From Methanomassiliicoccales archaeon PtaU1.Bin030 (GTDB lineage: Archaea > Thermoplasmatota > Thermoplasmata > Methanomassiliicoccales > Methanomassiliicoccaceae): a DNA stretch of 29,688 bases. The DNA lies in NCBI GenBank assembly GCA_002067635.1, contig MVRB01000209.1:1-29688 (forward strand). Direction: 5' to 3'. Within the stretch, counting starts at the first letter, position 1; every line of letters begins with the position of its first letter. Shown here piece by piece: positions 6,846-13,503 of this stretch. Position numbers and translations under genes: made by a program. Below the pieces are notes generated by a model, which had not been told where the DNA came from, ran no database searches, and saw only the letters and a program-made list of their open reading frames with translations.

Positions 6846-7907
6846 ATGAGGGTTGCGGTCCTGTGCAGGAGGCTGGATGGAAAACCGAGGAACGGATTCG
6901 AGAGGTATGCGCACAACCTTGTTGCTGGGCTGAAGGGAGCGGGGGTAGACCCCCTGCTCCCCAACCAGGAGGCTGGCCTACCGATAATGCCCTCGGGATC
7001 GCTGATATCTCCCCCATATTATGACATATTACATCCTCTTATCAAGATACTTAGAGGCCAGCTCAAGGCCGAAGTATACCATGCGGTGACCGATTCCCAG
7101 GCCATCATATTCCCCTGGCTGAAGGGTAGGAAGATAGTGACCATGCACCATGTGGACAAGACCCCTGCTGATTCCTTGCCCGAGGCGGTCTTCAGGGCCT
7201 TTTACGGCCTGGGTACCAGGATAGCCCTTCGCCAAGCTGACAAGATCATCTGCATCTCCTCCCAGACCGAGCGGGAGGTCAGGGAAGCTTACGGGGTCTC
7301 TGCCGATCGAATAGTGACGATCCCCCAAGCCCTGGCACCCGCCTTCCGGCCAATTCCAGATGTGGTCAAGGAAGGTATCGTAGGGTACATAGGCGCTTTG
7401 AAGAAAAGGAAGAACGTAGAGTTCCTGATAAGGTCTTATGCCATCTATGTCCGCAAGGAGGGCGTTCCCCCGTTAAAGCTGGTGATCTGTGGAGAGGGAA
7501 CTGACCGACCTTTCCTGGAGAACCTCTGCAGGGAGCTGGGGATATCCGATAAGGTCGAGTTCAGGGGTGAGGTCAGGGAGGAGGACCTGGTGGCAATGTA
7601 CAATTCGTTCTCCCTTTTCGTTCTGCCAAGCCACCAAGAAGGGTTCGGTTTCCCCATCATCGAGGCACAGGCATGCGGTGTCCCGGTGTTGACTCTGCAA
7701 GGAGCTTTGATACCTGAAGAGGTTGCCACAACAACAGTGAGGTGCAAAGACGAGCAGGATATGGCCGACCAGATGGCGATGATGATGTCATCGCCAGAGC
7801 TAAGGGAGAAGGTCATCGCCGAAGGACTGCGTCATGCATCCGCTTTCTCAGTAGAAGAACTAGGCACTCGAACAAAGACCACCTATGGGTCGGTCTACGG
7901 GGACTGA
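6846..7907 (+). CDS. GT4-family glycosyltransferase
   Basis: This 353-aa GT-B fold enzyme transfers a sugar from an NDP-donor in the cytoplasm. The N-terminal acceptor domain starts 'MRVAVLCRRLDGKPRNGFERYAHNL', the usual glycine-containing loop and helix of GT4. The C-terminal donor domain has 'GYIGALKKRKNVEFLI', 'LVICGEGTDRPFLENL' and 'SHQEGFGFPIIEAQACGVPV', the latter carrying the E-x7-E motif that contacts the nucleotide sugar (E of QEGF and E of IEAQ). No membrane helix is evident. A purine-rich site, GAGGGGAG, at 6829-6836 precedes ATG 6846. The last 13 bases overlap the convergent GT2 gene. The specific sugar cannot be deduced. Confidence 0.87.
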   Translation: MRVAVLCRRLDGKPRNGFERYAHNLVAGLKGAGVDPLLPNQEAGLPIMPSGSLISPPYYDILHPLIKILRGQLKAEVYHAVTDSQAIIFPWLKGRKIVTMHHVDKTPADSLPEAVFRAFYGLGTRIALRQADKIICISSQTEREVREAYGVSADRIVTIPQALAPAFRPIPDVVKEGIVGYIGALKKRKNVEFLIRSYAIYVRKEGVPPLKLVICGEGTDRPFLENLCRELGISDKVEFRGEVREEDLVAMYNSFSLFVLPSHQEGFGFPIIEAQACGVPVLTLQGALIPEEVATTTVRCKDEQDMADQMAMMMSSPELREKVIAEGLRHASAFSVEELGTRTKTTYGSVYGD

Positions 7908-8812
7908 AGGTCTTTTTCGGGGACCTTCTTCTGTCCGCTGGCCTTTGGGATTCTATCATGGGATCTGTTCAGACGGCGGCGCATGAAAATATCCATTGTT
8001 TCCATGAAAATGCTTTTGACCGATCGGAAACCTATGCGTCCCCCTAGAGGCCTGCTGAAATTGAGCTCGATGGGAGCCTCGACTATCTTAAAACCGTCCG
8101 AATCCGCGTTCACCAGCAGTTCGAGGTCAAAGGCGTAGCGATCCACTCTGCTCTTGTACATCTCCTTGATTAGGACCTCGCGCTTGGCCAGCTTAAAACC
8201 TGGCTGGGTGTCCGTTAGCTTCAGGCCGAACAGTGTTCGGACCATGATATGGTAGCCATAGCTGAGGAGCCTCCGCTTCGCAGGGTAATCCACTTTGGAA
8301 TCAGGGTGACGCTTCGAACCGATCACCATGTCCGCCTCAGTACGCTCCATCGTCTTAATGAAAGTTAATGCGTGCTTAGGGTGGATCTCCAGGTCCGCGT
8401 CCATGAATATTATGAGGTCCCCCCTCGCCTTAAGGGTCCCCACCCTCAGAGCGTTGCCCTTGCCAGCATTTTGGCCGTAGGTTACAGGGACCACCTCAGG
8501 ATGCACCATCGCTAGCCTGTTAAGCTCCTTCAAAGTATTGTCACTGGAACCATCATTTACGGCGATGACTTCGAACGGCTTTTTTAACTCTCCGAGAGAC
8601 CTCAAGCACTCCTGAAGGTTCTTGTAGATACGGTCCCCCTCATTAAAGCAAGGGATGATGACGGAGATGAGGTAACTTTCATTAGATAAGTGCTGTCCTC
8701 TCTCGGGGACATCGACTGCGTCAATCTCGTTCAAAGGCTGATCCGCATCTTCGGAGGGAGCAGTGAACTCAACACTCCCCTCGAGGGCTTCAATATCATC
8801 TTCTACGATCAT
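7895..8812 (-). CDS. GT2 glycosyltransferase, ALG5-like (dolichyl-phosphate glucosyltransferase type)
   Basis: This 305-aa protein probably loads glucose or another hexose onto dolichyl phosphate. It has the GT-A elements 'SVIIPCFNEGDRIYKNL' (about residues 48-64), 'EVIAVNDGSSDNT', 'NAGKGNALRVG', and the DxD motif 'LIIFMDADLEIHP'. 'VIGSKRHPDSKVDY', 'FGLKLTDTQPGFKLA' and 'FDLELLVNADSDGFKI' match the ALG5/archaeal dolichol-phosphate glucosyltransferase pattern. An unusual acidic N-terminal extension of about 45 residues, rich in D/E and predicted disordered, precedes the catalytic domain. No membrane helix is evident. No internal Met allows a shorter start before the catalytic domain. A good TATA box lies about 60 bases upstream. 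It is convergent with the preceding GT4 gene. Confidence 0.86.
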   Translation of the reverse strand: MIVEDDIEALEGSVEFTAPSEDADQPLNEIDAVDVPERGQHLSNESYLISVIIPCFNEGDRIYKNLQECLRSLGELKKPFEVIAVNDGSSDNTLKELNRLAMVHPEVVPVTYGQNAGKGNALRVGTLKARGDLIIFMDADLEIHPKHALTFIKTMERTEADMVIGSKRHPDSKVDYPAKRRLLSYGYHIMVRTLFGLKLTDTQPGFKLAKREVLIKEMYKSRVDRYAFDLELLVNADSDGFKIVEAPIELNFSRPLGGRIGFRSVKSIFMETMDIFMRRRLNRSHDRIPKASGQKKVPEKDLQSP

Positions 8813-8854
8813 GTACGAGGCGTCCGAATTGGCAAATGCGTTTGAAGGGTATCA

Positions 8855-8879
8855 ATGGAGATGTCCATTTATATTTTGC
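8855..8879 (-). promoter_or_regulatory. BRE/TATA promoter of ALG5-like gene with adjacent palindrome
   Basis: On the minus strand GCAAAATATAAAT is a BRE plus TATA (8866-8879). It is followed immediately by the imperfect palindrome ATGGACATCTCCAT (8855-8868; arms ATGGA/TCCAT), which could be an operator just downstream of the TATA box. Confidence 0.55.
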
Positions 8880-8930
8880 GGCTCCAAGGTACGATTTATG
8901 GATATCAGGGAAAAATGTCTGATGGCGGCT

Positions 8931-9995
8931 TCACTTTAACAGGGACTCGAAATCCTGTGCGCTTTTCTCCCAACTGAACCTTCGTGACCAATCCAGGGCA
9001 TTAGCACTGAGCCTCGTCCTCATTTCATCATCGGAAAGCAGCCCATGTAGACCTTGGGCCATCGATGTCGGGTCCGGTTTGACCAGCAGGCCATTGTAAC
9101 CATCCTGTATGGAGTCCCTCAGACCAGGTATATCGTAGCCAACCGCAGGTGTCCCCAAGGCGTTAGAGTCCGTCACCACCTGCCCCCATCCTTCTCTGAC
9201 ACCTGGAACCGCGATGACCCAAGAGCTGGCTACCAGCTCGTCTCGAAGCGTCCTATCGACATATCCTCGAAAATCCACATCCGGATACTTCACGCGCATT
9301 TCTTGCAGCAGGTACCCATCACCCACGACCGTCAATCTAAGTGTCGGAAGTTTGTCCTTCAGGATGCTATATGCCTCCGCCACATCCTGTGGCCGCTTGG
9401 CCTTCTTCAACCGACCGACGAAGACGATGGAAGGGTCCGACGTTTTCTTAGGCACAGCGTTCAATGTGTCCACATTCAGACCGTTTGGGACTACATGTAC
9501 GTCCTTAAAGCCCAGTCCAAGGAGTTCGTTCTTCGTGGAATTGGAAACGGTGACGGTCATTATATCTCTATATTTTTTCAGCCAGTGATATTCGAAGTAG
9601 TGATAGCCTGCCCATGCAACGGGATACGGCATCTCATAATACCAGAACTCTCGGGCGAGCTGGTGTATGAGGGCAACAACTCTCTCGCCCCGGCGCACGA
9701 ACCGGGGTGTCATGAATGGGACGGTGTTTATTTCATCGATTATTACATCGAAGCGTTCTGGACCGGTCTCGTAGAAACGCTTGGCTTGGCGGTAAACAGA
9801 TAGCCGGTCTCCCCGACGCACAACCTTCACGCCGTCGATCTCCTCCTCGTTAGAACCCCCGGGGTACCCGCTGGTGAACAACGTGGCCTCGTGTCCCTTG
9901 GCGCAGAGGCGCCTCAATATCTGGTGAGTATACCACTCTGCCCCCCCACCAGCCGGGTTCCGGATGTCACGCCAATTAAAGCACAGTATGCGAAT
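8931..9995 (-). CDS. GT4-family glycosyltransferase with probable ATT start
   Basis: This GT-B glycosyltransferase has about 354 aa if begun at 9995. The N-terminus 'RILCFNWRDIRNPAGGGAEWY' is a textbook GT4 acceptor-domain opening (RDIxNPxAGGGAE). It lies upstream of the first conventional start in frame (TTG at 9917), so that start would delete the functional loop. The donor domain has 'IVFVGRLKKAKRPQDV', 'LTVVGDGYLLQEMR' and 'REGWGQVVTDSNALGTP' (E-x7-D variant of the E-x7-E motif), then 'PGLRDSIQDGYNGLL'. The only start consistent with homology is ATT at 9995-9993, preceded by GGTGAG (10005-10000) at ribosome-site distance. An in-frame TGA lies just upstream (10004-10002). The alternative is a lost start codon or a 1-base frameshift from ATG 10008. 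The sugar is unknown. Confidence 0.83.
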   Translation of the reverse strand: MRILCFNWRDIRNPAGGGAEWYTHQILRRLCAKGHEATLFTSGYPGGSNEEEIDGVKVVRRGDRLSVYRQAKRFYETGPERFDVIIDEINTVPFMTPRFVRRGERVVALIHQLAREFWYYEMPYPVAWAGYHYFEYHWLKKYRDIMTVTVSNSTKNELLGLGFKDVHVVPNGLNVDTLNAVPKKTSDPSIVFVGRLKKAKRPQDVAEAYSILKDKLPTLRLTVVGDGYLLQEMRVKYPDVDFRGYVDRTLRDELVASSWVIAVPGVREGWGQVVTDSNALGTPAVGYDIPGLRDSIQDGYNGLLVKPDPTSMAQGLHGLLSDDEMRTRLSANALDWSRRFSWEKSAQDFESLLK

Positions 9996-10084
9996 GTGCG
10001 CTCACCATGAATGGGATTGGGTCGGCGGTCTTATCTCTTTTGGTTGCCAAGGCAGCTACCAGCAAGCTCTAGAGGCCCGAAGCA

Positions 10085-10097
10085 TATATTATAAATA
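10085..10097 (+). promoter_or_regulatory. TATA box of the CDP-sugar operon
   Basis: TATATTATAAATA in the 187-base divergent gap is the most AT-rich element there. It lies about 95 bases before ATG 10183, which predicts a 5' leader of roughly 65-70 bases, longer than at neighbouring promoters. Confidence 0.6.
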
Positions 10098-10182
10098 CAA
10101 ATCGCTTTGTCGGTTCGACCTGGCCTAATCGAGCTCTTCTGGCTAAAAACCATGCAGGGCGAAGGTCAGGCCTTTCAGAAGG

Positions 10183-11142
10183 ATGAGCATGCGAGTATTG
10201 GTGGTCGGTTCCAACGGTTTCATCGGGTCGAACCTCGTACGCCGCCTTAGGGACGACGGAAAGGATGCCATCGCCTTGGTCAGGCCTGGAGGAAACCTAT
10301 CTCGACTTCGAGCACAAGGCATCCAGGACTATTTAGAGTGTGATATCAAGGACCTACCCAGCATCAACAAGGTGCTCAGAGAGGAACACCCCGATATAGT
10401 TGTCCATTTGGCAACCAGGTACGTGGTTCAGCACCGTCCAGAGGAGGTGGCAGAGATCACCATGACAAATGTCGTAGGTACCATCAACATCCTAGAGGCC
10501 ATCAGGGCAGAGGGAAATATCGGCCTCATAAACACCAGCAGCTGCTTCGTATACTCTCCGAAAAACTCGCCTTTGTTGGAGTCAGACCCCTTAGACCCCT
10601 TCAATCTGTATGCCTTGACAAAGCTGCAGGCGGAGGAGGCCTGCCGCTTCTATTCCAGTCACTATGGGCTCGGTATAGTTAACCTCCGTTTGTTCCCTCC
10701 CTACGGTCCAGGTGATAATGCCAGGAAGATGATCCCTAGCTTTATCAGATCGTTACTAGCGGGAGCAGCTCCCATGATGACCAAGGGAGAGCAGAGGTGG
10801 GACTACATTTTCATAGATGATGTCATTAACGCTTATGTAAAAGTCCTCGATAGTTTTGAGGAACTATCAAAGAGGGGCTTCGAGAGTTATAATATCGGGA
10901 CTGGAGATACAACATCAGTGCGATCGATCGGAGAAATGATACTGGAACTGATGGGTTCGAAGATCGAACCGCTGTGGGGGGCACTACCGGAACGGTCAAG
11001 GGAGCTAACTTACCTATGCTCCAACATAGATAAGGTCAAGAAAGCGATCGACTGGGCACCACTAATATCTTTACGGGAGGGGCTTATTTCCACGATCGAA
11101 TGGCTCGAGAGAGAAGGAATGGAGGCTCATGCTCATGGCTGA
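10183..11142 (+). CDS. NAD(P)-dependent sugar epimerase/reductase (extended SDR)
   Basis: This 319-aa extended short-chain dehydrogenase acts on a nucleotide sugar. The Rossmann loop GSNGFIG (residues 9-15), 'DIVVHLATRY', 'INTSSCFVYS' (catalytic Ser near 119-120), and the catalytic pair Y143/K147 in 'YALTK' are all present. In the C-terminal half, 'RLFPPYGPGDNARKMIPSFI' and 'WDYIFIDDVINAYVKVLD' bind the sugar-nucleotide. Its place as first gene of an rfbF-G-H operon suggests the last step of a CDP-3,6-dideoxyhexose pathway (4-ketoreductase such as Abe/Prt/AscF) or a CDP-sugar epimerase. Sequence alone does not separate these. ATG 10183 or 10189 could be the start; MRVLVVGSNG at 10189 has GGATGA just upstream. 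It overlaps the next gene by 8-14 bases. Confidence 0.85.
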   Translation: MSMRVLVVGSNGFIGSNLVRRLRDDGKDAIALVRPGGNLSRLRAQGIQDYLECDIKDLPSINKVLREEHPDIVVHLATRYVVQHRPEEVAEITMTNVVGTINILEAIRAEGNIGLINTSSCFVYSPKNSPLLESDPLDPFNLYALTKLQAEEACRFYSSHYGLGIVNLRLFPPYGPGDNARKMIPSFIRSLLAGAAPMMTKGEQRWDYIFIDDVINAYVKVLDSFEELSKRGFESYNIGTGDTTSVRSIGEMILELMGSKIEPLWGALPERSRELTYLCSNIDKVKKAIDWAPLISLREGLISTIEWLEREGMEAHAHG

Positions 11143-11590
11143 GATAGAGGGAGTCGAGGTCAAGCAGCTCAGACGCATTCCTGATGAGAGAGGGACGATA
11201 TACCATATGCTGCGCTGCGACGACCCCCTTTTCGAAGCGTTTGGAGAGGTATACTTCTCTACGGTCTATCCTGGAGTAATAAAGGGATGGCATCGCCACA
11301 AGAAGATGATATTGAACTATGCGGTCGTTTCAGGCAGTATCAAGCTGGTTCTGTACGACGATAGGCCCGGTTCAACGACTAAGGGCAATGTGATGGAGCT
11401 CTTTATCGGGGACAACAATTACTCCCTCGTGAAGATACCTCCCATGATATGGAACGGGTTCAAGGGCATAGGCACGAACATGGCCATTGTGGCCAATTGC
11501 TCCTCGATCCCCCACGATCCCGCTGAGATCGAGCGCATGGACCCCTTCTCGGAAACGGTACCATATCAGTGGGATCTTAAGCATGGTTGA
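11135..11590 (+). CDS. RmlC-like cupin (dTDP-4-dehydrorhamnose 3,5-epimerase family)
   Basis: This protein of about 151 aa has a single cupin barrel. The family pattern is visible: 'IPDERGTIYHML', 'FGEVYFSTVYPGVIKGWHRH', 'LNYAVVSGSIKLVLYDDRPGS', 'VKIPPMIWNGFKGIG'. The active-site His of RmlC (in 'RGLH') corresponds to 'KGWH'. The Lys, second His and Tyr that complete the usual RmlC site appear substituted by eye alignment (for example 'AHGF' becomes 'WNGF'). It is shorter than typical RmlC (about 180 aa). In context it may be the C5 (or C3/C5) epimerase of a CDP-ascarylose-like route. It could also be a non-epimerase sugar cupin. GGAGG at 11121-11125 favours ATG 11135 (9 bases) over ATG 11129 (3 bases). 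It overlaps the SDR gene. Confidence 0.8.
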   Translation: MAEIEGVEVKQLRRIPDERGTIYHMLRCDDPLFEAFGEVYFSTVYPGVIKGWHRHKKMILNYAVVSGSIKLVLYDDRPGSTTKGNVMELFIGDNNYSLVKIPPMIWNGFKGIGTNMAIVANCSSIPHDPAEIERMDPFSETVPYQWDLKHG

Positions 11591-11614
11591 TATGACGTTC
11601 CAAGGGATGACAAC

Positions 11615-12385
11615 ATGAAGGTAGTAATACTGGCTGGAGGCATGGGTACCCGTCTCAGCGAAGAAACGATCATCAAACCTAAGCCGATGGTTGAGATAGG
11701 GAGCATGCCGATTCTCTGGCATATTATGAAGATTTACTCCTCCTATGGTCATACCGACTTCATCATCTGCCTCGGTTACAAGGGCTATATGATCAAGGAG
11801 TTCTTTTCCAATTATATGCTACACATGTCCGACGTGACCTTTGACCTCCGCAACCGTACCATGGAGGTATCCAGGGATGAGGTGGAGCCCTGGAGGGTCA
11901 CCTTGGTGGATACCGGAGAGGATACCATGACCGGAGGCCGGATCAAGAGGGTAGAGCACATGGTGGGAGATGAGACCTTCCTGTTGACCTACGGCGACGG
12001 TCTGGCGGACATAGATATCACAAAACTTACTGAATTCCACAGGTCCAAGGAAAAGCTGGCCACAGTCACAGCGGTGCGGCCACCAGGTCGTTTCGGTGCG
12101 CTGGAGATCGGAGAGGGCGATATTGTTAAAAACTTCCATGAAAAACCGTTGGGAGACCGAAGCTACATCAATGGCGGTTTCTTCGTGTTAGAACCAGAGG
12201 TCTTTGACAGAATTAAGGGTGATGAGACCATATGGGAACGTGAACCATTGGAATCCCTGGCTCGTGACGGACAGCTGGCATGCTTCAAGCACGATGGATT
12301 CTGGTATGCCATGGACACAATGAGAGAGAAGAACCAGCTGGAAACACTCTGGTCAGGTGGGATTGCACCATGGAAGAAATGGTAG
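11615..12385 (+). CDS. rfbF: Glucose-1-phosphate cytidylyltransferase
   Basis: This 256-aa enzyme makes CDP-glucose from CTP and glucose-1-phosphate, the entry step of CDP-deoxysugar pathways. The N-terminus 'VVILAGGMGTRLSEETIIKP' and 'KPMVEIGSMPILWHIMKIYS' is the diagnostic RfbF signature, with LSEET following the GTR loop. Next come 'CLGYKGYMIKEFFSNY', 'VDTGEDTMTGGRIKRV', 'LLTYGDGLADID' (metal-binding Asp), 'RFGALEIGEGDIVKNFHEKP', 'INGGFFVLEP' and 'FWYAMDTMREKNQLE', all at the order and length usual for the family (about 257 aa). AGGGATGA ends five bases before ATG 11615. It sits 24 bases after the cupin gene and overlaps rfbG by 16 bases. Identification is firm. Confidence 0.96.
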   Translation: MKVVILAGGMGTRLSEETIIKPKPMVEIGSMPILWHIMKIYSSYGHTDFIICLGYKGYMIKEFFSNYMLHMSDVTFDLRNRTMEVSRDEVEPWRVTLVDTGEDTMTGGRIKRVEHMVGDETFLLTYGDGLADIDITKLTEFHRSKEKLATVTAVRPPGRFGALEIGEGDIVKNFHEKPLGDRSYINGGFFVLEPEVFDRIKGDETIWEREPLESLARDGQLACFKHDGFWYAMDTMREKNQLETLWSGGIAPWKKW

Positions 12386-13503
12386 ACGAAAACAGCCCGC
12401 TGGCCGTTTTCGACGGCAGGACCGTGCTGGTCACAGGCCATACCGGCTTCAAGGGTACTTGGCTATCCCTATGGCTGAAGATGCTAGGGGCAAATGTCGT
12501 GGGGCTGTCCCTCGCTCCCCCACCGGGAGAGCCATCGATGTTCGAGAGCGTCCGTCTTGAGCGCAAGATCACCCATATAATCGGGGACATCTGCGATCGG
12601 GAGCTGGTCAGAGAGATAATCCACGATCATCGTCCCTCCATCGTAATTCACATGGCAGCACAGACCCTAGTGAACAGGTCCTACAGGGAGCCTAGGGAGA
12701 CATTCAACACCAATGTTCTAGGCACGATCAACATCTTGGAAGCCATTCGCATGGAGGGCGGAGTGAAGGCCTGCATTGTGGTCACCAGCGATAAATGCTA
12801 CAGCAACGACGGCCGGGACCGGGCCTATGTCGAGGATGACTGCCTTGGGGGCAAAGACCCTTATAGCGCCAGCAAGGCTGCGGCGGAGATAGTGACCGCA
12901 TCTTACCGCTGGTCGTACTTCTCCTCTCCAGATAATGCCATGGCCTTGTCCACGGCGAGGGCAGGCAACGTCATAGGAGGGGGAGATTGGGCAGAGGACC
13001 GCATCGTGCCCGATATCGTTCGAGGCCTTATCTCCGGTAAGTCCATATCCGTCCGCAATCCAGCCTCCGTCAGGCCCTGGCAGCATGTCCTGGAGCCTCT
13101 TAACGGGTATCTTCTATTGACGGCCAGGATGCTTCAGGATTCCGTGAGCTATTCAGGCCCCTGGAACTTTGGACCAGACCACCGCAACTGTACCGTCCAG
13201 GATCTCGTGGAGAGGTTCATAAGGTCATGGGGTAAAGGTACCTGGGTATATTCAGGCAGGGCTTCGGACATGCAGAAGGAAGCGCGCACGCTCCGGTTGG
13301 ACAGCACCAAGGCCAAAAATGGCCTGGGTTGGAGGCCCCTATTGCAGCTCGATCAGGCGGTGGACCTCACCGTGGAGTGGTACAAGGCTGACACAACGAA
13401 GAGCTATGACATGGGCGATTTCTCGGAGCAGCAGATCAAGAATTTTTTACGCATGGCCCCTAATGAGAGCAAGGAGCAGTATCATGGACAAAGAATCCTT
13501 TGA
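12370..13503 (+). CDS. rfbG: CDP-glucose 4,6-dehydratase
   Basis: This 377-aa extended SDR converts CDP-glucose to CDP-4-keto-6-deoxyglucose with bound NAD. The N-terminus 'VLVTGHTGFKGTWLSLWLK' has the Rossmann GxxGxxG and the WLSLWL stretch typical of RfbG. 'VIHMAAQTLVNRSYREP', 'VVTSDKCYSN' and Y165/K169 in 'YSASK' form the active site. 'RAGNVIGGGDWAEDRIVPDI' and 'NPASVRPWQHVLEPLNGYL' bind the CDP-sugar. Longer frames begin at 12280, but ATG 12370 has AGGTGG at 12355-12360 with a nine-base spacer and gives the normal N-terminus, so I start there. The 16-base overlap with rfbF and 20-base overlap with rfbH indicate translational coupling. Confidence 0.95.
   Translation: MEEMVDENSPLAVFDGRTVLVTGHTGFKGTWLSLWLKMLGANVVGLSLAPPPGEPSMFESVRLERKITHIIGDICDRELVREIIHDHRPSIVIHMAAQTLVNRSYREPRETFNTNVLGTINILEAIRMEGGVKACIVVTSDKCYSNDGRDRAYVEDDCLGGKDPYSASKAAAEIVTASYRWSYFSSPDNAMALSTARAGNVIGGGDWAEDRIVPDIVRGLISGKSISVRNPASVRPWQHVLEPLNGYLLLTARMLQDSVSYSGPWNFGPDHRNCTVQDLVERFIRSWGKGTWVYSGRASDMQKEARTLRLDSTKAKNGLGWRPLLQLDQAVDLTVEWYKADTTKSYDMGDFSEQQIKNFLRMAPNESKEQYHGQRIL

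Noticed and set aside
6571..6849. 92-codon plus-strand frame ending in ATGA overlap with the GT4 gene
   Set aside because: It crosses the inverted repeat and the TATA element of the GT4 promoter, has no recognisable domain and lacks a ribosome site. It is probably chance.
9054..9803. 249-codon plus-strand frame antisense to the GT4 gene
   Set aside because: The minus-strand frame carries GT4 motifs along its whole length. The antisense product shows no domain.
13319..13483. Upstream extension of the RfbH frame
   Set aside because: It lies inside rfbG, encodes no RfbH-like sequence, and ATG 13484 has a good ribosome site and the normal N-terminus.
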